A stretch of DNA of 40,077 nt from Flavobacterium sp. (GTDB lineage Bacteria > Bacteroidota > Bacteroidia > Flavobacteriales > Flavobacteriaceae), in assembly GCF_004211145.1 (NCBI RefSeq), contig NZ_SEBS01000032.1, positions 1 through 40,077 of the forward strand, read 5' to 3'. Positions 30,292 through 39,146 of the stretch are shown here, piece after piece. Each line of letters begins with the position of its first letter. The stretch's first letter is position 1. The notes below the pieces were generated by a model, which worked only from the letters and a program-made list of their open reading frames with translations, did not search any database and had not been told where the DNA came from. The position numbers and the translations under genes are program-made.

Positions 30292-32691
30292 TTATTCCTT
30301 TATTATTTTTACGGTTTTCGAATTGGCTCCGGCCGTGACTTTCACGAAGTAATTCCCCGATGGAAGGCTTGAAAGATCTATTTCGGCCGAGTTTACATTC
30401 GGTGTTTCGGACAACAATGTCTGCCCTAACAAGTTGATGATGCTCGCTTCAATGATCGTCTCTTCCGACGAAATCGTCAACACGTTTTTGACCGGATTCG
30501 GATATAGTTTAATTTGATTTGACGCGAAAGTCGATGTTCCCAACGACGAATCGTAAGCCGCGAACCTGAACGTTCCCGGATTGTCGTTCGCATATTCCCA
30601 AACACGCGCGAAAACGGTCGCGCCCGGCGTCAGTCCAGCCAAGTGAAGTACCGAGAATCCGTCGACTCCTTCATCGTCGCTGCAACCCAAAGCCGTCAAT
30701 CCGCCGCCGCAGCTTCCCGTGTAGGCCGCCATTCCCGTGTCGTCCAACGCCGATGTCGAATCCGCTCGCGTCTCGAACGAAAGCGTGCCGCTCGCAGGAA
30801 CCGTCGCGCTGAACCAGACATCGCCTCCGAATCCGAAAGCCGCACACGTCACGTTGGGTTCGCCCAACGTTTTGGTCGCGCCCATGTTCGTCGCAGTAAT
30901 CGCATAATCATCGAAAACGCCTCCGACCTGGACAGTGAAAGCCGTGTTGCAATCGTCGTTCGCGATGGTTTGTTCCATCGTCGTGAACGCGAACGGCCCT
31001 GACCAATCGCTGAATCCGTCGGCGCCGCAATTGGCTTGTACATAAATATAGTAAGGAGTTTCAGGATTAAGTCCCGTAAACGTGAATGGGCTGGACACGT
31101 CGGTGAATGTCGGCGCAGTCGGCTCGCTTCCGTCCGACGATTCGACGAGATACACATTCCATGAGGTCTGCGCGCATCCTGACGACCAAGTGAAAATCCC
31201 GCTCGATGCGTTGACGCCCGTGACGGCGAGGTTGAACGGCGATTGACAGGTTTCGCCTCCTAGGATCGTGACATCGTAATCTTCAGTTTCCCCGTAACCG
31301 TAATTGGCGCAGGGATCGATTGTCCAGGAATCGGTGTTCCAAACGTTCCGGATGCGCAAACGATGTGTTCCGGGCGAAGCGTCGCACGAAAGCACGATCG
31401 TGTAAACCGCCGTTTCAAGGGAACCGATTTCGCCTTCGCTGAAACCGATGCGTTCTTCCTCGGCAAAAACAGTGTCATCGTTGTAATCGATCCAGGCCGT
31501 TGAATGTTGTGCGCCGTAGGTTCCGACGGTGACATTCAATTGGTATGAACCTCCGACGACGAGTTCGGCCGTGTAGTTCGGCTGTCCTGAAAAAAACGTG
31601 TAATATGGATTCACGGGTTCGGTTCCCGTGTTGTTTGAAAGCGTCGTTCCGGTAATCGTGACGTTTGAAATCAGGTCGCCGTCGGTCATTCCTTGCGTAT
31701 AAGTCGGTGCGCAGTAGCAATCTGCAAGACTGTTGTTACTTACCAAAACCGGTTCGCTGTTGGCTGAACTCGCGCCGCAACTCACGACGCATCGGTAAAA
31801 TGTATCCGAGATTTGCGTGGTCGTCAGCGTCGGCCCGTTCGCGTTTGAAATGTTTGCGAAAGTCGTTCCGTTATCAGACGATTGCCACTGGTACAGAATG
31901 CCATACGAATTCCCGGGCGTTTGAAGGCTCAACGTAAATTCGACGTTCGCGCACACTGACGCGTCCGATGTGATCGAATTTCCCGGAGTCGGCACTCCTG
32001 AACATTGCGGCTGGGGCGTGAACGTGTATTTTTTCCCGACGACATCGTTCGAAGCGGTAATGTTGTTGTTCGCCGTCGCCGATGAAACGGTAGCCGTTGC
32101 CGCGGGCGTCACGCTCAGAAACGTAGTGTCGTCGTTCAATCCGATCGAAGCCGAAAACGTATTGACCGCGTTTATCGTCGGACCGTAAATAAATTCGATG
32201 ACGCCCGATGTTTCGTGCAGGCGGATTTTAAAGGAACCGAATGCGGTCGCGCTTGTTGCTCCGCCTCCGCTCGGGTTGATGTTGTTCCAGCCTATTTCAG
32301 CCACGCGATTCGGATAGCTTCCTGAAAACGCGAAACTAATCACGCCCGACGCTGCGTTGTGATCATCCCAAAAAGGCGCGATGAGCGGTCGTTGCGCGGC
32401 TGTCGTCGCCAATGTGTTTACCCAATTGGTTGCCGCTACGGGATTTCCGAGCCTGATGAAACCGTTCGTACTGATGCTGAATGTGGAATATCCCGTGCCT
32501 CCGAAAGGAAACGAGAAGCCAAACGGGATGTCGTCCTGGGTGCCGTCGTCTCCCGTAGCGGTTGATGTCGAACCTGTCACGGCCGAATACGTCTCGACAG
32601 ATTGGGAAAATGTGTAGCCCGAAACGGATTGGGCCGTCAAGGTAGTTCCGAAAAATAAAAAAGCGATAAGCCCTAGCGTAGTTTTGTTCAT
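30292..32691 (-). CDS. Large T9SS-exported multidomain surface protein
   Basis: 799 residues. Signal peptide to about residue 20 (TLTAQ). A beta-rich N-terminal domain (about 22-235) includes PFGFSFPFGG and APFWDDHN, common in T9SS cargo. An Ig-like part follows (about 235-325), then a GEVED domain (about 330-480, WIDYNDD and GETEDYDV), a fibronectin type III domain (about 485-575), and a jelly-roll-like domain (about 580-715). The last ~75 residues, from LYPNPVKN to KTVKIIKE, are a type A sorting domain. No catalytic motif is seen, so adhesion or binding is likely; this is inference. Monocistronic, with its own promoter and terminator. Confidence 0.9.
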   Translation of the reverse strand: MNKTTLGLIAFLFFGTTLTAQSVSGYTFSQSVETYSAVTGSTSTATGDDGTQDDIPFGFSFPFGGTGYSTFSISTNGFIRLGNPVAATNWVNTLATTAAQRPLIAPFWDDHNAASGVISFAFSGSYPNRVAEIGWNNINPSGGGATSATAFGSFKIRLHETSGVIEFIYGPTINAVNTFSASIGLNDDTTFLSVTPAATATVSSATANNNITASNDVVGKKYTFTPQPQCSGVPTPGNSITSDASVCANVEFTLSLQTPGNSYGILYQWQSSDNGTTFANISNANGPTLTTTQISDTFYRCVVSCGASSANSEPVLVSNNSLADCYCAPTYTQGMTDGDLISNVTITGTTLSNNTGTEPVNPYYTFFSGQPNYTAELVVGGSYQLNVTVGTYGAQHSTAWIDYNDDTVFAEEERIGFSEGEIGSLETAVYTIVLSCDASPGTHRLRIRNVWNTDSWTIDPCANYGYGETEDYDVTILGGETCQSPFNLAVTGVNASSGIFTWSSGCAQTSWNVYLVESSDGSEPTAPTFTDVSSPFTFTGLNPETPYYIYVQANCGADGFSDWSGPFAFTTMEQTIANDDCNTAFTVQVGGVFDDYAITATNMGATKTLGEPNVTCAAFGFGGDVWFSATVPASGTLSFETRADSTSALDDTGMAAYTGSCGGGLTALGCSDDEGVDGFSVLHLAGLTPGATVFARVWEYANDNPGTFRFAAYDSSLGTSTFASNQIKLYPNPVKNVLTISSEETIIEASIINLLGQTLLSETPNVNSAEIDLSSLPSGNYFVKVTAGANSKTVKIIKE

Positions 32692-32718
32692 AAGCGGTTG
32701 GTTTGTTTTAGTCGTCCC

Positions 32719-32748
32719 CTAAAGTAAATAAAATCAACGGACAACCAA
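32719..32748 (-). promoter_or_regulatory. Promoter of the T9SS adhesin-like gene
   Basis: On minus: TTG (32746-32748), 19-nt spacer, TACTTTAG (32719-32726), seven of eight to TAnnTTTG. The ATG follows 27 nt later. Confidence 0.6.
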
Positions 32749-32771
32749 TGATTGCAGACGAACAGAATAAA

Positions 32772-32798
32772 AAAAGCTGCCCTTTCGGAGCAGCTTTT
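32772..32798 (-). terminator. Second terminator downstream of fabV
   Basis: On minus: perfect 9-bp stem AAAAGCTGC / GCAGCTTTT, 9-nt loop, followed by TTT. It lies about 95 nt past the fabV stop and behind another terminator. Confidence 0.8.
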
Positions 32799-32833
32799 AA
32801 CGCAGTGTGCGCATTTTATTGCTTTATAATCAT

Positions 32834-32864
32834 AAAAAAGGAGAGAAACAAAATTTCCCTCCTT
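32834..32864 (-). terminator. First terminator downstream of fabV
   Basis: On minus: 11-bp stem AAGGAGGGAAA / TTTCTCTCCTT (one G-U pair), 5-nt loop, then six T. It is 27 nt past the fabV stop. Confidence 0.85.
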
Positions 32865-32891
32865 CTTTACAATGTGATAGTCGATAACTAC

Positions 32892-34088
32892 CTATTGCTT
32901 CAAACTATCTACGGAAACCATTTCGTTGGCCTCGGCATTGTAGTCGATTCCTTCCATTTCGAATCCGAACAGTTTGTGGAATTCATGGCTGTAACCTTTC
33001 AAATCGCCAATTTCAGGCAATGTTTCGGTGCTTGCGACTTTCCACAACTCGGCGACTTTCGCCTGTATATCCTCTTTCATCTCGAGATCGTCGATGCGGA
33101 TCCGGCCTTTTTCGTCCACGGGAACATCTCCATTCGTGAACAATCTTTCCCGGAACAACCTGTCGATCTGCTCGATCGTGCCTTCATGCGTTCCCGCTTC
33201 TTTCATCGTCTTGAACAACAGCGAAATATAGAGCGGAATCACCGGAATTGCCGAACTGGCTTGGGTTACGAGCGCTTTGTTTACCGAAACGTATGCTTTC
33301 CCGCCGACATCCTTTAAACTGTCGGAAATAGTAAATGCTGTCGCTTCGAGATCGTCTTTCGCACGACCGATCGTTCCTTTGCGGTACACAGGCTCGGTAA
33401 GCGCAGGCCCGATATATGAATACGCGATGGTCAACACATTCGGCGCCAAAACTCCTGCGGCCTTCATGTCGTCGATCCACATTTTCCAATCTTCGCCTCC
33501 CATTACGGCAACCGTATTTTCAATATCTTCCTCATTTGCGGGCGTTATCGAAACTTCGGTGACATTGCCGGTATGGAAATCGACGGTCTTGTTCGTGTAT
33601 GTTTGTCCGATCGGTTTCAACACCGAACGATGCGTAACTCCTGTCTTTGGATTCGTGCGGACCGGAGACGCCAAACTGTAGATAATGAGGTCGACTTGTC
33701 CCAAATCCTGTTTGATCAAATCGATGGTTTGCTTCTTGATTTCGTCTGAGAATGCATCACCATTGATACTTTTTGCATATAAACCGTCGGCATGCGCGAT
33801 CTTTTCGAAAGCCGCCGAATTGTACCAGCCCGGAGACGCGGTCTTTCCTTCACTTGGTTCTTTCTCAAAAAAGACACCTATGGTTGCGGCGTCCGATCCG
33901 TAAGCGGCCGTGATCCTCGACGCCAATCCGAATCCTGTAGAAGCCCCGATTATGAGCGCTTTCTTGGGTCCGCCAGCGACGGTTCCGTTCGACTTTACGT
34001 ATTCTATTTGGTCTTTGACGTTCTGCTCACATCCGTCCGGGTGCGCGGTAAGGCAAATAAAGCCCCGCATTCTGGGTTGTATGATCAT
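32892..34088 (-). CDS. fabV: Trans-2-enoyl-CoA/ACP reductase FabV (TER family)
   Basis: 398 residues. The FabV/TER family reduces trans-2-enoyl thioesters with NAD(P)H in fatty acid synthesis or butyrate formation. The start MIIQPRMRGFICLTAHP is the family signature. The nucleotide loop is IIGASTGFGLASRI, SLASPVRTNP marks the substrate pocket, and the catalytic Y-x8-K is in VYRKGTIGRAK. FabV proteins are typically less sensitive to triclosan than FabI. The frame extends to TTG 34112, but that codon overlaps the -7 element, so ATG 34088 is right. It stands alone with two terminators. Confidence 0.95.
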   Translation of the reverse strand: MIIQPRMRGFICLTAHPDGCEQNVKDQIEYVKSNGTVAGGPKKALIIGASTGFGLASRITAAYGSDAATIGVFFEKEPSEGKTASPGWYNSAAFEKIAHADGLYAKSINGDAFSDEIKKQTIDLIKQDLGQVDLIIYSLASPVRTNPKTGVTHRSVLKPIGQTYTNKTVDFHTGNVTEVSITPANEEDIENTVAVMGGEDWKMWIDDMKAAGVLAPNVLTIAYSYIGPALTEPVYRKGTIGRAKDDLEATAFTISDSLKDVGGKAYVSVNKALVTQASSAIPVIPLYISLLFKTMKEAGTHEGTIEQIDRLFRERLFTNGDVPVDEKGRIRIDDLEMKEDIQAKVAELWKVASTETLPEIGDLKGYSHEFHKLFGFEMEGIDYNAEANEMVSVDSLKQ

Positions 34089-34109
34089 AAAAATATTGAA
34101 TTTACCTAA

Positions 34110-34140
34110 CAAATATAGGCTTGTTTTTTTAGTTCAGCAA
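34110..34140 (-). promoter_or_regulatory. Promoter of fabV
   Basis: On minus: TTG (34138-34140, inside the recN 3' end), 20-nt spacer, TATATTTG (34110-34117), a perfect TAnnTTTG. ATG 34088 lies 21 nt further. Confidence 0.75.
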
Positions 34141-35781
34141 GGCCTTCGCGTGATTAATGGCCGAATCGGAAACCGCCGAACCCGACAGCATTTGCGCGAT
34201 TTCGATCACGCGTTGTTCCCTGTCGAGCAATTTGAGTTCCGATGTGGTTTGACTGCCAACCGTTTGCTTGTAGACTTTGAAGTGCGAATCTCCTTTGGCG
34301 GCGATCTGAGGCAAATGCGTGATTGAAAATACCTGCATGTTTTTGCTCATGTCGCGCATGATTTCGCCCATCTTGTGAGCGATTTCGCCCGAAACTCCGG
34401 TGTCGATCTCGTCGAAGATGATCGATGGCAATTTGGAATAGATCGCCAGAATCGACTTCACGGCAAGCATGATGCGCGACAATTCGCCTCCCGAAGCCAT
34501 TTTCTTGAGCGGACCGAAATTCGAACCTTTATTTGCTGAAAACAGGAATTCCAATTCGTCTTTCCCGTTCTTGAAATAGTGGCTTGAAGCCTTGACCTCG
34601 ATTCCGAAACGCGCGTCCGGCATTCCAAGATTTTCGAGAATCGCGACTAATTTCTTAGTCAATTGCGGAACGGCTTCCACCCTTTTTGAATGGATTTGGG
34701 CTGCGATTTTATCGAGTTCCGATTCGGCGTCGGATATGTTTGCATGCAATTCGGCGATTTCAGATTCGAGCGATTCGGCTGAAAGCGTTTTTTGCTCCAA
34801 TTCGGTCCGGATGTCGATCAATTCCTCGACCGATTGTACCAAGTGTTTCTTTTGCAGGTTGTAGATCGACTGCAATTTCGCATTGACGAATTCGAGTTGC
34901 TGCGGATCCTGCGTCACGCCTCGCGACAATTTATCGAGTTCACCTGAAATATCGTCGATTTCGATTGCGGCACTGCTCAATCTTTCGAAAAGCTGGGCGT
35001 ATTCGCTTGAAAACGACGAAAGCTTTTGGAGCGAATTCTTCATTTCACGAAGGCTCGCGTGGACTCCGAATTGCTCTTCAGACGCCAACGCTATCGATTT
35101 GTCGAGCTGCTCGCGGATGAATTCAACGTTGTTGAGCTGTTCGAAAGCGCTTTCCAATTCCTGTTGTTCGCCCGCGTTTAGTTTTGCCGACGAAAGTTCC
35201 TCGAGTAAAAACGTATTGTAATCGTGTTCCTTCAACGCGACTTGAAGTCTTTCCTGAAACTCGGAAAGCCGTGTTTTGAAGGTTTTGTGTTTTTTCAGAA
35301 TCGACGCGTACTTTGAAAGCAGATCCGAATTTCCTGCGATCGCGTCTATAATCCGAAACTGGAAATCTTCCTCAGACAACTCAAGCGTCTGATGCTGCGA
35401 GTGAATGTCGATCAAGAACGTTCCGAGTTCCTGCAATTCCTGCAGATTCACGGGACTGTCGTTCACGAACGCGCGCGATTTCCCCGATGGAAGAATTTCT
35501 CTCCTAAGGATCGTTTCGTCGTCGTAATCCAGATCGTTGGCCTCGAAAAAAGGTTTCAAGTCGTACTCGGCAACCTTGAAATGCGCCTCGACGATGCATT
35601 TTTCGTCTTTGTTTTTTAGGGAAGAAAGGTCGGCGCGTTTGCCCAAAACCAGGCCGAGCGCGCCAAGCAGAATCGATTTTCCGGCTCCGGTTTCACCCGT
35701 AATGATCGAAAAACCATTGCGAAAATCAATAGACAATTTATCTATCAGGGCGAAATTCTCTATGGTTAAGTGACTGATCAT
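34129..35781 (-). CDS. recN: DNA repair protein RecN
   Basis: 550 residues. RecN is an SMC-like ATPase that gathers broken DNA ends for recombination. The N-terminal half has LTIENFALIDKL and Walker A TGETGAGKSIL (about 30-40). A long coiled-coil centre (about 160-360, glutamate- and leucine-rich) follows. The C-terminal half has the signature MASGGELSRIMLAVK, Walker B IIFDEIDTGVSG and the final VFSITHLPQIA switch. Full length. It ends the bamD to recN run; 42 nt separate it from the DUF4835 gene. Confidence 0.96.
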   Translation of the reverse strand: MISHLTIENFALIDKLSIDFRNGFSIITGETGAGKSILLGALGLVLGKRADLSSLKNKDEKCIVEAHFKVAEYDLKPFFEANDLDYDDETILRREILPSGKSRAFVNDSPVNLQELQELGTFLIDIHSQHQTLELSEEDFQFRIIDAIAGNSDLLSKYASILKKHKTFKTRLSEFQERLQVALKEHDYNTFLLEELSSAKLNAGEQQELESAFEQLNNVEFIREQLDKSIALASEEQFGVHASLREMKNSLQKLSSFSSEYAQLFERLSSAAIEIDDISGELDKLSRGVTQDPQQLEFVNAKLQSIYNLQKKHLVQSVEELIDIRTELEQKTLSAESLESEIAELHANISDAESELDKIAAQIHSKRVEAVPQLTKKLVAILENLGMPDARFGIEVKASSHYFKNGKDELEFLFSANKGSNFGPLKKMASGGELSRIMLAVKSILAIYSKLPSIIFDEIDTGVSGEIAHKMGEIMRDMSKNMQVFSITHLPQIAAKGDSHFKVYKQTVGSQTTSELKLLDREQRVIEIAQMLSGSAVSDSAINHAKALLN

Positions 35782-35823
35782 TATGGCGTATAGTTAAGAG
35801 TTTGTGCGTAAAAAAAAACGGCG

Positions 35824-36711
35824 TCAGAGCTTGATGTTCGCCCATTTGCTGGCGTTGAGCGGAGACAACTTGTTGAGCCTTTCCACAACGTCTGAAATCG
35901 GCATTCCGGGACCGCCTGAGAAAACCGAGACGATCTCGTCAGACTTGGCATCGAAAAACACGCGCGTCAAAAATGCATTCGGACGCACCGAATAGATCTC
36001 GGCCAGAGTCGCCAACGCTGCCTTCACGCCTTCTTTACCGGCCTTGGGATCGTCGGCCATCTTATCGAGACCCAGGAAATGATATTGGTACGACGCTTCG
36101 CGGATCGGAGCGAATGTCGGCGACAACATGTCGTTTATCAAAAAGTAACGGTTTTGCGTTCCGTCGGCCTGGCTCCAGCCTTTCGCACCGCCCTGTTGGG
36201 CAACGCTTACGATGTCCTGGGCGATTTCGAGATACGAGGTTCCGCCGTTCGGGGAGAATGTGTCGGCGTCCATCGCGATGATCATGTAGCTGTAAAAAGC
36301 GATTACCGAAACCAGGTTCGAATCGTAATTCGTCGGGTTGAACGTAAGGTTTTGAAATTCGTTGTATTCGAAATTAAAGTCTTTGTCGTTGAAATTCAGG
36401 ACCGGAGACGAATAACTCGAATTGAAGATCGGGCGCGCCGACTGTACTTGTATGGTCGCCTGAAATTGGTTCGAGCTCTGCATCGTCACGTTGATGAACA
36501 TCGAGCAGTTGATGCGTTCGTTCGCCTGGTAACCTTGTCCCGTCCAATCAGTTCGGTTCACGAAATCGTTGAGCGAATTCTGCAGCGTCTTGAAAACCTG
36601 ATTGTTCGTCGCCCCAACTTTTTCGGCGTTTACGGTAACGGTGCAATTGAGTTCCTGCGCGAATCCCGCAACAGATAAAAACAACGCCAATAGTGAAAAT
36701 ATCTTACGCAT
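35824..36711 (-). CDS. DUF4835 family exported protein
   Basis: 295 residues. Signal peptide to about residue 18 (AGFAQ). The mature chain opens with LNCTVTVNAEKVG and contains a regular run of strands, then helices (SYMIIAMDADTFSPNGG, YHFLGLDKMADD). It matches DUF4835, a Bacteroidota-restricted family regularly found between coaBC and recN. I recall it being labelled as linked to type IX secretion (PorD) in some annotations, but I cannot confirm that and leave the symbol empty. Its start overlaps the end of coaBC by 8 nt. Confidence 0.88.
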   Translation of the reverse strand: MRKIFSLLALFLSVAGFAQELNCTVTVNAEKVGATNNQVFKTLQNSLNDFVNRTDWTGQGYQANERINCSMFINVTMQSSNQFQATIQVQSARPIFNSSYSSPVLNFNDKDFNFEYNEFQNLTFNPTNYDSNLVSVIAFYSYMIIAMDADTFSPNGGTSYLEIAQDIVSVAQQGGAKGWSQADGTQNRYFLINDMLSPTFAPIREASYQYHFLGLDKMADDPKAGKEGVKAALATLAEIYSVRPNAFLTRVFFDAKSDEIVSVFSGGPGMPISDVVERLNKLSPLNASKWANIKL

Positions 36712-37912
36712 AATGTGCTAGTACTTTATTGAGAATATCGGTCGCAACCGCTTCTTTGGTCTTGAGTTCGTGGACTTCTTCGTTGAAATCCTTGTCGATG
36801 AACGTGATCTTGTTCGTCGCATGCCCAAAACCTGCGCCTTCATCGCGGAGTGAATTCAGGACAATCAAATCTAAGTTTTTTTTCTTGATCTTGAGCCTCG
36901 CGTTCTCTATTTCATTTTCAGTTTCGAGCGCGAACCCGATCAAAAATTGCTTCGTCTTGATTTCTCCGAGCGATGCCAATATGTCTTTTGTCTTTTCGAG
37001 CTCGATCACGAAGTTCGCTTCGGTCTTCTTGATTTTTTGCAAAGCGGGATTTTTCGGACGGTAATCGGCAACCGCAGCGGCCGCGATCGCCACATCGCAA
37101 TCGTCGTAAACAGCATGGCAGGCGTCGTACATTTCCCTTGCCGACGTCACGCGAACCACTTCAATGTTCGATTTGTCAAGCGTCAGATGCGTCGGTCCCG
37201 AAACCAAAGTTACTTGTGCGCCGAGACTTGCGGCCGTTTTCGCGATGTCGTATCCCATTTTTCCCGATGAGTGGTTTCCTATGAAACGCACGGGATCGAT
37301 AGCTTCGTATGTCGGACCCGCAGTAACGAGGATTTTTTTTCCTTTTAGCGGAAGTTTCGACTCGAGATCGGATTCGATAAATGAGATTATATTTTCAGGT
37401 TCCGCCATTCGGCCCTCGCCTGAAAGCCCGCTCGCGAGTTCTCCCGATTCGGCCGGAATCATGATATTCCCGAAACCTTGAAGGCTCGAAAAACTCTCGA
37501 TCGTCGATGGATGTTTGTACATGTCGAGATCCATCGCAGGCGCGAAATACACCGGGCATTTGGCTGAAAGATAAACGGCAACCAGGAAATTATCGGAATT
37601 CCCGGTTGCCATTTTAGATAAGGTATTTGCCGTTGCGGGTGCAATGAGCATCAAATCGGCCCAAAGACCTAATTCGACGTGATTGTTCCAGTTGGCTTCC
37701 TGCTCGTCGTCGTTGTAAAAAGACGAAAGGACAGGATTTTTGGAAAGCGTCGACAACGTAAGCGGCGTCACGAAATCCTTTGCCGCGGGCGTCATGACGA
37801 CGCGAACATCGGCTCCGGCCTTGATGAACAGGCGAACAAGCGTCGCGGTCTTGTAAGCGGCGATTCCTCCGGAAATGCCCAGCACGATTCTTTTACCGCT
37901 TAAAACCGACAT
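36704..37912 (-). CDS. coaBC: Bifunctional phosphopantothenoylcysteine decarboxylase/synthetase
   Basis: 402 residues. The N-terminal CoaC flavoprotein (about 1-180) decarboxylates phosphopantothenoylcysteine. It opens LGISGGIAAYKTA, has the catalytic His in NNHVELG and the APATANTLSKM and PAMDLDMY motifs. The CoaB part (about 190-402) makes that compound from phosphopantothenate and cysteine: ILVTAGPTYEAIDPVRFIG, NHSSGKMG, and FALETE near the nucleotide site. Together with coaE elsewhere in the window, two steps of CoA synthesis are covered. It is 9 nt after rpoZ and overlaps DUF4835 downstream. Confidence 0.96.
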   Translation of the reverse strand: MSVLSGKRIVLGISGGIAAYKTATLVRLFIKAGADVRVVMTPAAKDFVTPLTLSTLSKNPVLSSFYNDDEQEANWNNHVELGLWADLMLIAPATANTLSKMATGNSDNFLVAVYLSAKCPVYFAPAMDLDMYKHPSTIESFSSLQGFGNIMIPAESGELASGLSGEGRMAEPENIISFIESDLESKLPLKGKKILVTAGPTYEAIDPVRFIGNHSSGKMGYDIAKTAASLGAQVTLVSGPTHLTLDKSNIEVVRVTSAREMYDACHAVYDDCDVAIAAAAVADYRPKNPALQKIKKTEANFVIELEKTKDILASLGEIKTKQFLIGFALETENEIENARLKIKKKNLDLIVLNSLRDEGAGFGHATNKITFIDKDFNEEVHELKTKEAVATDILNKVLAHYA

Positions 37913-37921
37913 GCGCTTTTC

Positions 37922-38239
37922 TTATTTTGTAGTATCGCGGTAGTAAATTTTGTCTTCCATCCATTCCTGAACTGCCAAAGCGTGTGGTTTTGGAAGTTTT
38001 TCGTAGAATTTAGAGACTTCGATCTGCTCTTTGTTTTCGAAGATTTCCTCGAGGCTGTCGTTGTAAGTCGCGAATTCCTCCAGCTTGTCAGTCAATTCTT
38101 TTTTGATTTCAGAATTAATCTGGTTCGCTCTCTTGGCCATGATGGTGATCGCTTCATAGATGTTTCCGGTAGCTTCCTCAATCTGGCTTTTGTTGTAGGT
38201 GATCGTGTTTACCGGAGCATTCGTCTTCTTTAAATCCAT
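37922..38239 (-). CDS. rpoZ: DNA-directed RNA polymerase subunit omega (Bacteroidota type)
   Basis: 105 residues. The Bacteroidota omega subunit, which helps RNA polymerase assembly, diverges strongly from the E. coli form. Here the family signature is the NIYEAITIMAKRANQINSE helix region (about 26-44), the omega core with conserved Ala-Arg and Asn. The C-terminal KLPKPHALAVQEWMEDKIYY tail is characteristic of flavobacteria. It lies 6 nt after bamD and 9 nt before coaBC. Confidence 0.9.
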   Translation of the reverse strand: MDLKKTNAPVNTITYNKSQIEEATGNIYEAITIMAKRANQINSEIKKELTDKLEEFATYNDSLEEIFENKEQIEVSKFYEKLPKPHALAVQEWMEDKIYYRDTTK

Positions 38240-38245
38240 GGTTTT

Positions 38246-39040
38246 TTATTTTGCAAATTGTTTTAAATCGTTTTCAATGCGCACCAACATATCGTCGGCG
38301 TCTTTTTTGTATTCGGTGTCGGCTTTGAATTTCAACAGGTTGGCATAAGCCGTCTTGGCGCCATTCAATCTTTCCTGCATTTTAGAAGGCACGCTGTTCA
38401 CGGCCAACTTGTAAGAAGAATCGAGTTTGTAGAACAATGCCTTTTCCTTATACGGCGTTCCCGGATAATCGGCAATGAAGTTGTCGAGCGCCACTATCGC
38501 CGATTTGTGGTCGGAAATCTTGTTGTAATTATACGCGATCTCATACGCTTTCTTCTCGAGTTTCTCGCGAAGGTTCTTGACCGTTTCGTTGGCTTCCTTC
38601 AAATATTCCGAATCCGGATACTTGTCAAGGAACAACTGCAATTTGTCGATCGCCTTGTTCGTGTCGACCTGATCGATGCTGTACACTGGCGAAAGGTTCG
38701 CGTAGCTTTTTGCCGACAGATAAGCCGCTTCCTCAGCCTTCTCACTCTTCGGGTAACCTGCGGCGAATGTCTCGAATTGGTATCCGGCCAAATAATATTG
38801 CTCGGTTTTATAGTACGATTGCGCGTACATGTAAAACATCTTTTCAGCTTGCGGCTTTCCTTTGTAATTGGGCGCCATCTGCTCGAAAAGTCGGATCGCT
38901 TTATTGTATTTCCCTTGTTCGTACTTTTTTTCGGCGGCCGCATATTTCACGGCTACGTCTTCAGACTTGAGGGCTTTCTGGTATTCACTGCACGATGCGA
39001 GCAACGCCGCAGTTAACATCAGGAACAAAAAATTCTTCAT
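38246..39040 (-). CDS. bamD: Outer membrane assembly lipoprotein BamD
   Basis: 264 residues. BamD is the essential lipoprotein partner of BamA in outer-membrane protein folding. A leader ends in lipobox LLASC (Cys17). Then tandem TPR-like helices follow (KYEQGKYNKAIRLFEQM, YYKTEQYYLAGYQFETF, DKLQLFLDKYPDSEYL, SAIVALDNFIADYPGTPY), matching the YfiO/BamD pattern with its repeated YP turns. It heads the run bamD-rpoZ-coaBC-DUF4835-recN and has a good promoter. Confidence 0.94.
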   Translation of the reverse strand: MKNFLFLMLTAALLASCSEYQKALKSEDVAVKYAAAEKKYEQGKYNKAIRLFEQMAPNYKGKPQAEKMFYMYAQSYYKTEQYYLAGYQFETFAAGYPKSEKAEEAAYLSAKSYANLSPVYSIDQVDTNKAIDKLQLFLDKYPDSEYLKEANETVKNLREKLEKKAYEIAYNYNKISDHKSAIVALDNFIADYPGTPYKEKALFYKLDSSYKLAVNSVPSKMQERLNGAKTAYANLLKFKADTEYKKDADDMLVRIENDLKQFAK

Positions 39041-39097
39041 CTAATTGTTTGGGTTTTGCTGATTCACAGCCGGTTTATGCTGTTTTAAAACCAACTG

Positions 39098-39126
39098 CAA
39101 ATGTAGTCATTAATTCAGTACTTCAA
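39098..39126 (-). promoter_or_regulatory. Promoter of the bamD-rpoZ-coaBC run
   Basis: On minus: TTG (39124-39126), 18-nt spacer, TACATTTG (39098-39105), a perfect TAnnTTTG. The bamD ATG is 57 nt further. Confidence 0.75.
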
Positions 39127-39146
39127 AATTAAATTTTCGTGTGTTT

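Noticed and set aside
34089..34112. Longer N-terminus for FabV
   Set aside because: The extra codons overlap the -7 promoter element and precede the conserved family start.
36079..36678. A 199-codon open frame on plus opposite the DUF4835 gene
   Set aside because: Composition (Arg, Val, His rich) is that of an antisense shadow; the minus gene has a signal peptide and family match.
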